From positions 2,349,133 through 2,413,132 of the forward strand of contig OX393568.1 of assembly GCA_947652115.1 (NCBI GenBank): DNA of 64,000 nucleotides. Reading direction: 5' to 3'. Below the pieces are notes generated by a model, which ran no database searches, had not been told where the DNA came from, and saw nothing but the letters and a program-made list of their open reading frames with translations. This document shows positions 47,601-60,059 of this stretch, piece after piece; position 1 is the first letter of the stretch, and each line of letters begins with the position of its first letter. Made by a program: the position numbers and the translations under genes. The stretch is from Blastomussa wellsi (taxonomy: Eukaryota > Cnidaria > Anthozoa > Scleractinia > Plerogyridae).

Positions 47601-50600
47601 CCAGTAATAAATTGACCATTTTCGCATTACCCATAATACACCTTGTTTACCCCCCAAAATTTTGCATAAGCATTGTCTACCGATTCTCTTGGGACGACTA
47701 ATACCCAGGAGAATTGGGAAACAAAGGTTATGCAAAATTTTGGGGGGGTAAGCAAGGTGTATTATGGGCAATGCGAAAATGGTCAATTGATGCATTTTTG
47801 TGTTGAGAAGGACAGTGACTGTCAAGTGTCCTGCCCATAACACAACAGAATGACTCTGGCGAGAGCATAAAGCCAGATTTGTTGATTGGACATCCGATGG
47901 GCCAACCATTATGCTAACACACCTCTCGCATGACTGACCATAAGTTATTTATTTAACAAAACCTTGTTCGTAGCAGCATCGTGACAGCTGGATGCTGTAT
48001 CCATCAATCACGTCAAGCTCTTGGGAACCAATGGCTGTGGATGAAGAACAGAAACAAGAGGAGAACAAAGAGGCAGATGACAAATTAAAAGCATTGTCTT
48101 GTATAGATCAGGTAACAGGCAAACAGAGGTTGGATTTGGGTAATTGCACTGCTGTAATGACCAACTCACTCTTAATAATGGACACCTCTGTAATACAAGT
48201 CCTTCTACAAGGCAGACAACAGCACCAGTTGGTGTTGGTCTGTGCATGCTGTTTTTTAGTCATTACACTGTCTCTAAACTCTCTAAAGGCAGGGCACCTT
48301 ACTACAGTGGGCATATGGTGTCAATCCTGATGGTGTTCTTCGGAGAGATAGGGGATTGTATTTCCATTATTGCTGTTAGAATGAACCATTTTAAAGACGT
48401 TGTGGTAAAGGAAGCTTTTATTGATGATATGAACTTAGGTGCTTCAGTCAGTTGCTACCATGGTATCAGTACCAGAAATTTCAAATGTACCGTTAGTTTT
48501 GATAAAAAAACTCACAGGTACTCGGGGTCACCATGCCATGTGAAAGCAAAATTTAATACTTTCCGAGAATTATGTTCAGGAGCTGAAAAGTTGTATGGGC
48601 GCTAATAAAGAAAATAGTATGAAAGACATTTCTATAGCGCCATATCCAAAGATTCATGGCGCTTAACTATGGAATAGTTCAAACAGAAATAAGATTTGTT
48701 AAAAAAAATTACATCAGTGATAAAACATTAGTATACAAAACTACTACCAGTAACTGAAATTTATATCCTAATATTTAGTCTAAGATTAATTATTATTTTG
48801 TTGTTTTAATTCAGTTGTTTGTTTGTTTACAGCCTGGGCAACATCATAAAGAGCTTAACCCATACTGGAAAGACGGCGGTACAGGACTACCATCAGAGAG
48901 AGATACGTCACAGGAAACCACTCAAGTGGAAGGTATCAGAACTTTAATGCATTACTAGAGAGGTGGCCTTTGTGAGAGATGGTATTATCAACTGTGGATT
49001 GAGAATTTGGTGTGAATTGAACACTGATCACAAGACTGCAAGCTGCTGAAGTCAAGAACTGTGTCATTGACAACAGTTAATATTCACTGCGACTAATAGA
49101 GTTTATTTAAATTTGTTTTTCTTAGAAAGTCATAGGAGTTCATTTAGCAGTGCTTGGTTAAAGAAAGCTTATCAAAGGGCTAAGGACCAAGCTGAAGAGG
49201 AAGGAAAGAGTTTCGCTGATATCGTCACTAAAAGATATGGGGTTAGTGACTTCAGACTGGGTTAATATTAGCAAGGAATAAATAATCATGTCGCTTTGTA
49301 TGCACCAAACTAGTGGACATTGTTTTTATTCTTTCCCCATTCTGGTGAGTCAGAGCTTGGACCTTGGGTACCAGAGGGTTTTCTTTAGAGGCAAACCGCG
49401 CTATCAGTAAGCGGCAAAGCCTCTGTCAGCCAGTATCAGCGAGTGGCAAAGCTGCAATTGTGACATTTTCACCGTGATTGTTGTGTGGCACGATTGTGTG
49501 TGCTATTGTGGCTTTGTCCATCACTGATAGCAGCTTTGCCGCAAAAAAACTCTCTGGCACCCAGGGTGAGGTGTAGCTAGTATTATAATTATTTATGCTG
49601 ACATGCTCTAACATGCTGTTTCTTGTGTGTACAACTTATAATCTCTTTTTCCAATATTTTGAATTTAGTCTGTAGAGAAATTAGAAATGATGATCAAGGA
49701 AGCAGAAGAAAGGTATTCTGCATGCTGATTATCTTAGTAAACATGTTCTAATTTGTGTGTGAAGTATAGTGTGAAAAAAATCCAAGTCCCAGATGGGATT
49801 TGAACCCATTCATAGGGACAGACCACAATCTAAATGTTGGCTCCTGTAAAATATATCTAATTGCCATAACCGTTCATCAGTAGGATGCCTAAAATGCTAA
49901 TAATTCCACAATTGGTTTCGGCTCCATCAAATCCATGTATTCCTTTCAATGCTCTCTTGGAGGTTGGTTGGTCACATCTTTGATATGCTTTAATGTGACT
50001 GTGTGATGCAGTTAAGGTGGATCGTACCAGTTTTTCGTAGGTGGGAAGTCTGGTGACGAGCGTGCGAGTCACGCGCGAGATAGTCCGCGATTTATAGCTG
50101 AAATACAAAACAAATATGGCGGCGCGTGGGTTCTTACATGCAAGGTTGCTTTTGTTCTGTTTATCAGAGATTGGATGAACAAGAAAGTTGTTCTTTGAGC
50201 GCCGGTTCTTGGGCAATTCGAAATGCGTCAATTTTTTTTTGGAACTCAATGCCCGAGTTACAAAGTTAAAATTCCCGTTTGTGCTGCGATCGATCCTGTC
50301 GGCGATCGCAAAGATCTTATTGTTTCTGACAGCTTTGCTTTCAACAGAATGTGGCAAATCAAACAAAACTTTGAAAGGAAATCGTTAAAAGGGAGGCCAA
50401 ACGTTCAATAAAACAGTTCACGGCACAACTACTAACTAATTCCACGGCATATCCCAGTGAAGTCGAGATTCTCGAAGATGATCCTCAAAGTAGTGTCGAA
50501 GACCAAAGAAAACAAAACGACGGTAAGTGCGTGGTCGCGCGTGTATGAACGCGAATAGGTCAGCGGTAGTCAAAACTGAGCATGAGTAAATGCTTGTCAT

Positions 50601-53600
50601 ATAAAGTCAAGATTTTGAAGTGCGTGACGACGCGCGTGGATATTGTTGAACTCACGAAGGCTTTTCCAAAAGAACAAGCCCGGTGACCCTATTTTTTTAT
50701 TGTTTCAATATTTTCCCCTTACTGAGAGGAAACGTCAGACGTAATTTTAAAAAATTCTACGAAAGGAATTTTTCTGTTCTCACAAATTGCCTTTTTTCAC
50801 ATTTATAAAAAATCCGCTTCGTAGAATTTTGTTAAAATTATTATACAGCTTCCTTTTCAAATGCCAAAGGTTATAACGTGAAAAAAATTGGGGGTCACCA
50901 GGTTGGTTTTCAAGTTTTATGCGCCAGAAGCTGAAAAGTAGGTCCGAATAATCATCAAGTACCGTTACCATGGTGACAACTGATGACGAAATACTTGTCG
51001 TTTTTGGTCAAGAACAAAATATGGAATTGAATCATACGAACATTTTGTTATGGCCTTGGATTGATATTTTGCTCTTTCCTTCCAAAGTTGACACAGTCAA
51101 AAACCTGAAAACTGGTACCATCCACCTTAAGAGCTATATGACTGTGCCATTCATCATTTGACTGAGTAACCTCGCGATGTAGTTCCAGTCATGACCCACA
51201 TTTGACAATTGCTCACCATAGTCTCCAGTAGCTCAGTGGTTAGAGCATCTGACTAGATCACAGAGGGTTGTGGGTTCAAATCCCATCTGGGACTCAGATT
51301 TTTTCTGAGTTTCCCTGCCATTTTGATGCCATTTAAGTGTTGATGTATTTCTTTCATTGCTCTCTTGGAAGTGTTGTGTGGTTCAAGAAAATGTCCATAG
51401 CCACCCCCCTCAAAAGCCAAGATAGATTGTGAGCAGTCTCTCATTTGCTCTTAAGTCTGTGGAGACAAACATGAACTAGTGAAAGAGCACATTACACGAG
51501 CCACAAGCTAAGAGTAGCACAGGCATTGGGCATCTTTTGCTCTTTTTTCAAGCACCCATGCTACTCGTAGCTTGTGGCTTTGCCACTTGTGTATCCCGCT
51601 GTGTCACCATTTTAGAGCTTGCCCCCTCTGACTTGAGAGCAAAGCAGAGAGTTCTCGCAGTCTACCCCCAGAGGGTCATTACAAATTAAAGGGGAGTGAA
51701 TGGGTCTCAAAGGATAGGCAAAGTATGATTTTCCAGATGGGTGGGTGGGTGGTGGGTCATAGCAAAACACACTCCATAGGGTGGGGGTGTGTCAAACCAA
51801 AATATTTCCCCTGGGGCGGTACATATATTTTCCACATAATTTCCACTTCATGATATTTAGGATGCCCAGAACCATAAGATGTTTGCACTGCTCAATCTGG
51901 ATTAAACTAAGCCTGGGGAGAATTTTGAGAATTTGACATAATCATGTATAAGGCAGTGCTTTCTATAAGCATCGACAACCGACGAAAAAGCGTCACCTAC
52001 TTCATTCTACTCTAAAATCGACTGCTTGTTTCTCAAAATTGATTGAAGAAATTCAAGAGAGATTCTTTTAAAACAGTCGGCTTCTCTACTAAAACTAACT
52101 GCCTACTTTAAATGTTATTCGAACCGCTGATAAGGCCTAGCTATCAAACTATGAAGGGGCAATTTGTCATGACAAATTGTATTCAAAATTGACTTCTTTA
52201 CTTCAATATCTTTCAGGGAGTCAAAACAAAGGAAGGAAGTTTCGCAACCTACAAGCAGAGAGAGATACAGAGACGAGTGGGATAAACGGGATGATAGACG
52301 ACGAGAGAGAGATAATAGAAGACGGAAAGAGAGAAGCCCTAACAGGTATGACACGCACAAAACAAGGTCACACGAGATATCTGGCGATGGCACATACAGG
52401 TCTGCTAGAGATACTGAGGAAGACAAATGGAGAAGCCGTGACCATGAAGGAAGAGAACGATTGAAAAGTGAGACTACAGCATTTTTACGTCCCACCGACA
52501 ACGATAGCAGGTAACGGAGGTTTTGTTTCTCCGTTGTGGACACCGTTGAACTAATGCTGATAGTGTTATTTTATAGATCGGGGAGTCTCTATCCAGTCCC
52601 TCTCGGACAATTTGCTACAGCCCGTGTTTTTTGTTAGGGCTGTTGCTAAGTAACATGTCGCTTCCTGGTAACATCAAGATGACGTCATGGCATTCGTAGT
52701 ATTCATGATACTCCTCATTCCATGCGTTAACCGAAATATGCAAGAAATAACGGAATTTGTAGTTCATGCCGCAACAGACCTCAAAACATCTCTTTTTTTC
52801 TCAAAACAGCAAATTAACGTACGATTTAAAATATTCCTATTCCGTTATCACTGCCTCCTTTGCCACAAAAGGCTGGCAAGCCGGCGCAGTTCCTTATTTG
52901 TCGTTTTTAACGAATAATTAGGATATGATCAAGTCTAAGGAAAAAGAAAAAGTGACGTTCTAACTCCACATTAACTATTACAATTACCTTTCACAACAAT
53001 TCGCAGCCATTGTCTCAATGTCTGTAATGTTCTCTTTAGCTCTTCTTTTGCTGGAAAGTTCAAGCGTCCGCAGTCATCATCAGTGACGTCATCGTCCTGG
53101 GACTTTGATTTGAAAGAAGAATCCAGGGGCAGAGAAAGACATTCCAATGACAGACCGAGCTCCAGGCCCTCTGGCGGTTGGAGAAAGAAACAAGAGCCTA
53201 GAACTGAGAAGGGGTCATCTGCTCAGGCAGTAGAGGATTCTGGGAGAGAAGACGTCGCTCAACATGCTGGGAGAGATGGCGTCGCTCAGCATACTGGGAG
53301 AGAAGGCATCGCTGAGGAAAATAATCAGAATCCAGAATCAGGGACAGACGACAGCTCGAGCTCCGAGGGAGAAGCTGAAGAGAAGAGGGCGATTGTGATT
53401 CCTGCAAAGAAGATCACCGAAAAAGATCTCAATGACATTGGAGCAAAGATTATTAAGGCAGAAATCATGGGAAATAAGGTGTGTGGTGTTTAATGCATAT
53501 CAGAGGGCATTTCATGTAGGTATTTTTTGGTCATGTCTTTGGGCCTCCGAGCTAGTTTTCTCGTAAAACTCGATCACATGGCAACCCATTGGGAAGTGAG

Positions 53601-56600
53601 GGCGACGATCGATATTGCGGGTAGCTGAAAATTGCGGTGTGGACAAACAGCGATGCTCAAGTTTCCAAATTTCCTTCAGACTCCTTTGCAATTTCACAAA
53701 AATCCTGTCGTAGTGTGACCCTAAAATTAGTTGGAATTTGGGCGTTAACATTTCCTCGACTTCTACAGGAGTTAGCGGTCAAGCTGAAGTCTCAGCTGGA
53801 AGAAATGAGAAAAGACAAAGAGCTTCAGGAAGCTCAAGTGAAAGAGAGCTGCCCCGGTGAAAAGGCGGAGGAGGAGATGGTAATACTAACACGGACCGAT
53901 GCGGCGGGTAATGTGTGGCCCCTGGAAATGAAAGAACGACAGGAACCCAGAGGAGGACGAAGAAAACGAAAAAAGGTTAATCTTCTGTGTTGTAGTTGGC
54001 GTCGTGATCGTTTTACTGAAGATAGGGGGAATCGGTAACAACAGTTTAATTCTTTGGCGTTCTCTTCGTCTTGCGGGAGCGCAAAGTATTCATGAGCACA
54101 TGGAAACGATGTGTTTTTTCATTGGGTGACGTCGGGAATTTCGCGCCAAATTAATTTGGCGGGAAGGGAAGGCCTGGGTACTAAATGGCCCTGGTTTCAG
54201 GCTTGTGAGAGGAATATGGATAGCTTGCTGAATACGTTTTTTGTTCAAACGCAAGATGTAATGCGTACATTGTTTCTCAGGTGGAGACACATGGCAAGGA
54301 TGGTTCAAGGGAGAGGTACTTTGCAGACGATGACAGATACGATCTGAAAGAAATGGTTAGAAGGGAGAAAATGAACACTGTACAGGACAATCATGCTATG
54401 ATGGCCAAGCTTGCCTCGAAGGTAATATGTTTTAGGCCCGCATCTTGGTTTACCGCAAACCCGGCGTAAGATCGCAGGCGGCCGGATAAATATCCGGATT
54501 CACTGGAATACCTGTTTACACGACAAAACATCGCGGATTCAACAGTATTCGGATACAAAGTATTCACTTTGGATTTCGGATTCAAAATCTCCAGAGACAC
54601 GACCAAACCGGGACGTTTTTGTTTCGGATTCACCCGCCTGTGTGTAAACGGCAAAACGAATCCGGTACTAAAACATGTCGGATTCGTCACGAATCGGGGA
54701 AAATTCCTACTAGTGTAAACGTAGTCTTAACGAGAAACGTACAAACTCTTGGCTCAATTTACAATGTCCCTTTCTTGTCGCTAAATATCTTCAAACAGAA
54801 GTAGACTATTAATTTAAGCGCCACGGTATTTTTAGTCTTTTTGGGAAAGAAAAATGCAAAAAAACATGAAAATATTACTTTACTAAGGTAGGAAAACGTC
54901 AAGGAAGTTATACTAAACCAATAAGAAACAAGGATTGTTAAGGATGGAAAAAATTGAGACGGATTTTAAAAAATTAGGTTTAATTTTTTCAAGGTGCTAA
55001 AACCATGACGAAGTTGCTTGGTCGTTTTATCCTGATGCCCGACATGTAGTCGCTTTTTAAAGCAGTTTTTCTCATTTTTGTTGCTGTATATTTTCAGGCG
55101 GCAAAGACATCTTACTCAGATGACTTCACGTTAGATGATCGCTTTGTGTCATCCGCTGCTAACAAAATCTCACCGGCTCAGCTTGAGCAACGAGAAAAGG
55201 AGAAAGCTATTCGAGGTACGTTAAGCCAAAAAAGAGCCTCTAACAAAACTCATATGAAGCTGTATTCAACTTGGTCGAGAATAAATTGACAGAACAGTCG
55301 CGTAAGCTATCCATTGTTTGGCTACGCTATCGCCCAATTTTATCAGGCAGGGTTTATCTTGTTCCTTGAATTCAGTGCAGAGAAAAATGACGGTACAAAA
55401 AAAGCGGTCGAGTTTGGTAACGACGTTTTCTGATAAAAAAAACTGGCAAGGAAAACCGCTTCCTTTTCACCGGCAAAAGCTGGGCCTGTTTGTCTGAAGA
55501 AAGACCTATTAACTAAGTATAATCCACGATTCCCTCGATGAGACTTGCGCGCAGGAAATAGTGGTAGTTGTATTCATCGCGCGCACTGCATCTTCGAGAC
55601 GGTAGCCACGGCACGCGAAGTTGAACACAACTTCCATGATTCCCTGCGCGCAAGTATCACAGTGATTGGTCAGTTATGTCATAGTTAAAGAATTAAGCCC
55701 TTTTTCGCTGAGAGGACAATGAAGTTAATTTGCCTATGTTTTTTTTTGTTCAGAACACAGATTGTTGGTTGCTCAGCTGTCGAAATGCCGCTTCTGCTTT
55801 GAGAACCCAGAGATCGCCAAACACCTCATTATTGCTATTGGTCTCAAGGTAGATTGTAAATTGTGAACACTGTTTGAAGTTCAGGTTGTGATATTTTGAG
55901 AAGGAAGGAAAACCGAAACACCAGATGAATTTTCCTAGCGGCAAGAAGAGTTCAACGACGCCGCATTAGATAGAGAGTTTGTTGCATCAGATACGTGCTC
56001 CGAGGAACAATTCAAACCATGGTTGCCATGGTCAGGGAAAATCTTAGATATTATGAAAGTCAGGAAATTTGTTTACCGCGGTTCAATTATGGAATGCACT
56101 TTCTTTCGGAAGAGTATCGTGTAAAGCGATTGATTTTGTTATTCTACGAGTTCACATGCAGCTGCAGTAGTTTCGGTCAGTGGTTTTCTTCTTTTTATTC
56201 ACCTGATGCAAGGCTGGTGAAAATTGTTTAGAATAGGTGCCACGTGAAAAGTCCTGGAATATTTTAGGTTCTGATGAGCGGCAACGTTGCAGATGTCTTA
56301 GATCAATCCACTCTTAAGCACACAATCTTGGCAGAGGTTTTTGTTTCACAAACTTTCCAACTTTTGACCAAAGTTTATTCGGATTTTAGGGATTCATTTT
56401 CTATTCTCCATAGACAGATGGTCCCTCAAACCAGCTTGAAATCTTTCCTAGGTTTATTTGGCTGTCCCGCTGCACGAGTCTCTCACGGAAGGCCATTGCC
56501 TCATTATTCCAATGCAACACTGCTCGGCCTCGACTATGCTGGATGAAGACGTGTGGAGTGAAGTACAGGTTTGTATGAAATAACGCTACAGATTCTCTGC

Positions 56601-58614
56601 ATTCTATTTGAAAACGGACGATTTCTTCTAGTCCACATCGATTTAGCTCAAGGTCAACGAAAGGCAACTTTATTTGTCTGTGGTTTCTTTGGTTCCCAGC
56701 CCTTGTGAAACAGTTTGTTTTTTTTAGAATGTTGGTAACAAGTGTTAAATTTCATCGTGTTGTCTTTGTTGTATAGAATTCGTGAAGTGATGATGAAGGG
56801 GCGAATCTAGGGGGGAGGGTTCAGGGGGTGCGCACCCCCCCCCCCCTGAGATGACCTGCGGCTTTTTAATACAGCTAGTATTCTGCTTACATCACCCATC
56901 AGCTACGTCATTCCTTAGTGGTGCACCCCTCCTAAGAAAAATCCTAAATCCGCCCCTTACTCGATTTGCTCCATTTCAAGTACATGTTAACGTTGTGGTG
57001 TAAAATGGACAACTGTGTCTGTCTCCCTTTTGTACGGTGTCAAACGGAAGATATTTTACATACCTTACGTCAACGAAATGATCTAACGCTTTACAATCTT
57101 TACGCAGATTTACAAAAAAGGTGTCACTAAAATGTTCGAAGAGATGGTAAGTTATTCCTTTGTTATAATCTGTATCAAACTGAATTACTTTCATGCATTC
57201 AGTTGCCCCTCAATCCATCTTTTCGTTCTCTATCCCAACATTTAAATGTTAATTCCGCTTACAAGAGCGAGTTTCAATTGAAAGTCGTAAAACCAAAATC
57301 AAAGTACTGAATTCTTTTGGCCAAACGAATTATTTTGGCCGACACAAAGCGCGGGAAAACTTGCGCGCGCGAGGCACGATTGGTTTGTTTTTACTTCTGA
57401 TTGGTTGAAAAAGTGGCGGGAGATCCTTAGACCAATCACTGAGCGAAGAATGGCAAACTAAAAAACTGCTGTAATTGCAATACACCTCTTTCAATGTTAC
57501 CTCTGAGAATTTGGTAGTGCATCCATACATTTGGTAGTACGTCCCTTCGTTGACGAATTTATTAATTCTCCTCACCTGTCTTTTTAACACCGTATTGATA
57601 TTTTAAGGAGAAAACAGATTTTGATCGTTGTTTTTGAACAGGAGGAGGACGTCGTTTTCCTGGAAACTTGTAAACAGTTACGGAAACAACATCACATGAT
57701 TATCGAATGTGTTCCTCTTGCTAAAGAAGTAGGAGACATGGCTCCGGTTTATTTTAAGGTGGGTCTTGTAACGTACATAACGTGATAAACCAATTAGAAC
57801 GCGTCTAGTAAAGCGCGGGAAAACACGAGTTAACTAAGACAGGGCTTTGCTTCTGATTGGTTGAAAAAGCAACTTGTTTGTTGATTGATTTGAGAAAGTA
57901 TTTTAAGGCAATTGTGCTAAAGAAATATATCAGCGAAGAAAATCAATTTGTGCTCTCGACCGGCAGCTGCAGGTTAAGAGATCCCCAACAGATTGACCAA
58001 GTTTTTTATTTTGAACCCCACCGCACTCAGCACGGGATATTTCGCACACTCGCGTGCGCCGCTTCACGGCTTATATTTAACTTAATAGGTCTTTTGAAAC
58101 AAACGATCACACAGTAAAAAATCTGCCATTCTAGAGGGCAAAAGGAATGCCAGAGTCTCCGAAACAAAGTAACTTCAACCAATCATGCTTGACTTTTCTT
58201 GGTCTGTTCACAAGCGAAATAACTTCTTGAACTCTCGAGACATCTAGTTGTGAAATCATTAAACTCCATCTGTGTCTCTTGCAGAAAGCCATTTTGGAAT
58301 CCGAAACAGAATGGGCGCAGAATAAAAAGTTGATTGACACAAGAAAGAAAGGACTTCGTGCGGCAATTCCCAAGGGACTTCCGTACTTTAGCGTCGAGTT
58401 CGGATTGGATGGCGGGTTTGCGCACGTGATTGAGGATGAAGAACTGTTTCCGAGTTACTTTGGCAAAGAAATTGTTGGAGGAATGCTAGACCTTGAGCCA
58501 CAGAGGTGGAGAAAACCGCGGCGAGAAAACTTTGAAGAACACAAGAGAAAAGTGCTTCGGTTTGCGGATTGGTGGAAACCTTACGACTGGACACGAAGAA
58601 TAGAGAGGAAGTGA
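44683..58614 (+). CDS. CWF19L2: CWF19L2, CWF19-like protein 2 (spliceosome-associated)
   Basis: Nineteen exons join in phase into 902 residues (human about 894): 44683-44772, 45002-45124, 46057-46122, 46499-46552, 46800-46880, 47974-48111, 48833-48932, 49126-49241, 49669-49712, 52217-52510, 53040-53478, 53769-53975, 54281-54421, 55098-55215, 55754-55848, 56452-56568, 57108-57146, 57642-57758, 58285-58614. The start is [19 protein letters not shown]; exon 3 is nearly all Lys/His; [13 protein letters not shown] is in exon 7. The C terminus carries the CwfJ pair of domains: [48 protein letters not shown] (HIT-like), [46 protein letters not shown]. The family is tied to late spliceosome and lariat turnover, related to yeast Drn1/Cwf19. 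Exon 2 uses a weak donor (AAG|gttgat). Exon 11 has a short internal repeat (GRDGVAQHT type, 27 bp). Confidence 0.93.
45846..46012 (+). repeat. Dispersed ~170-bp repeat, copy 2
   Basis: Same orientation as 38178-38345, ending right before CWF19L2 exon 3. Confidence 0.65.
47440..47930 (-). repeat. SINE family C copy split by a hairpin MITE
   Basis: The body pieces at about 47465-47609 (tatttctactccttcctaat, ctccctggatggaat) and 47789-47930 (cctgcccataacacaacag, gggccaaccattatg) are separated by the inverted-repeat element at 47610-47788. Confidence 0.6.
47610..47788. mobile_element. Hairpin MITE, acaccttgtttacccc type
   Basis: Two arms of about 80 bp, from aattgaccattttcgcat to the mirrored atgcgaaaatggtcaatt, containing acaccttgtttac and ccaaaattttgcataagc. 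A second, more diverged copy is at 60671-60805. Confidence 0.75.
49775..49850 (-). repeat. tRNA-like SINE fragment, family B
   Basis: cccagatgggatttgaaccc is the reverse of a B-box region, matching the start of the copy at 51220-51470. Confidence 0.5.
50012..51130. mobile_element. 1.1-kb non-autonomous element with TTAA flanks
   Basis: TTAA lies at both ends (50012-50015, 51127-51130), with inverted termini ggtggatcgtaccagttttt and gaaaactggtaccatccacc (two mismatches). TTAA is the piggyBac-type target. The interior has no long open frame; a GC-richer part at 50180-50520 might be a broken gene, which I do not recognise. In CWF19L2 intron 9. Confidence 0.65.
51220..51470 (+). repeat. tRNA-derived SINE, family B
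   Basis: ctccagtagctcagtggttagagcatc and gtgggttcaaatcccatct give A- and B-box regions; the body (ttgatgtatttctttcattg) is partly shared with 49920-49970 in the same orientation. Confidence 0.7.
54430..55015. other. CWF19L2 intron 13 repeats
   Basis: 54440-54730 is rich in the words ggattc and gtgtaaac, typical of a dispersed repeat, but I found no clean ends. 54840-55015 is a reversed fragment of the taaaggagc MITE family. Confidence 0.45.
56798..56959. mobile_element. MITE with ggggcgaatctagg ends, copy 1
   Basis: Ends ggggcgaatctagg and cctaaatccgcccc are inverted; a C run (56837-56849) lies inside. Related to 62027-62221. Confidence 0.6.
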
Positions 58615-60059
58615 CAAAGAGGAAGTCGTGAGAGTAGAGAGGGAGTCATGGGATTGGAAGAAATGGCAAAGGCGGACCTATGAGGATAGAGAGAAAGTCA
58701 ACAAATTCAGAGCAAATGAGTAGGATTGAAAGGGAATGGCCAAGGATAGAGATGAAATGACGAGAATAAGTGAGAGTAAGATATCATACCGGGAAAACAA
58801 TTGCCACTTTTGGCTAATCTTCGTTGAACCATTCGAGTTTCCAGCTTATTTGATCCAATCAAAAACTAGCGCCAGGGCTCTCGAATACGCCGAAACATCA
58901 AAGTAATCGCGTGTTACAAACATGTCATGTTGCTTAGCAACGTCAGGCACGAACACCGTGGGCTCAGTCCCGTTTCGGAGGTGGGATTACGTCATAACAA
59001 CATGCACAAGGATGAAGTGATTAGGTTATGGTCGAAGTCACAACTGACAGAGAAGTTACAAGCTATGTCTCTGACATGGGATTCGTTTTCGTTTTTATTT
59101 TTGACAAGCCAAATTTAGTTTTTTCTTGCAAAAGCTACGATGCCGTGCAGACATGTAGAAGGCAGTTAAAAAGCCCAAGTGAACGTATCCCAGTAAAGTC
59201 ATAAATAGCGTATACTAAGGCAAATCAGGTCTGTTTATTAACTGTCCATAAAAACTGACAAATTTTCGTAGCGGTTGGCCTTAGAAATCGAGAACTTTCA
59301 CCGTAAAAATTCCCATAAATTAAAAACTAACCTTCGTCTAAACCGAAATAAGACCGAGCGATTTTTTTTTATATTCCATAATGCAATTAAATTGGGCTGT
59401 GGGCGTAGTGTCACGTGAGGCCAGCCTTGCAACGAAGACGCGTCCCGCTCGCGCGCCCCGCCCCGCCCCGCCCCGCCCAAGATCAGCTGAGAGGACAAAG
59501 ACACCACGAAGAGTCTTAAACGAATCCGGTCTCACAATACATACTCACATTATTAATACTCTACGCACATTATTGCTTGCTACTGCGTAAAGGTCAACGA
59601 AGTGTGGGCCATTTTCTCTATTTTAAGCGTAGGAGAGAAACCACAATTTCAATACGTAAGAGGTAAAAGCATTGGCTTAAGACATCATGTAATGTATCTG
59701 CTTGGCAGAGTCGCAAAGTTTCTTTTCGATGAAAGAATCAACTAGAACCTAAACCAGGCGTCTGTTTTTTTATTCTCCTTCCCACGAGAAAACCAAGAAG
59801 GGAGGGCCCGATCACAGGTTACAACTTTAGTCTCTCTTTCAAGCCCCATCGTCTGTTCTTCTCAGCCGACTTTGGGTTTACCTCGGTGTAAAAACCTGAG
59901 AAATGTTTCTTTGGTTTGGGGATATCACACCGAGAATGAACCAAACTCTTGTTAAAATCTGTAACACTTCCAAAATAATTTCAGGATGAAAGCGTTGCTG
60001 AAAGAAAGGACACTGTGAAGTGTTCGAAGATAAGCGAAAGCGGCGGCTAACATTTACTA
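58615..60059. other. Intergenic region between convergent CWF19L2 and ETFDH
   Basis: Purine-rich after the stop (about 58620-58760). A CCCCG pentamer repeat is at 59456-59478. A minus-strand AATAAA at 59768-59773 may end ETFDH. No gene seen. Confidence 0.5.

Noticed and set aside
50180..50411. Open frames inside the TTAA element
   Set aside because: Short, overlapping on both strands and without a motif I recognise; not called as a gene.
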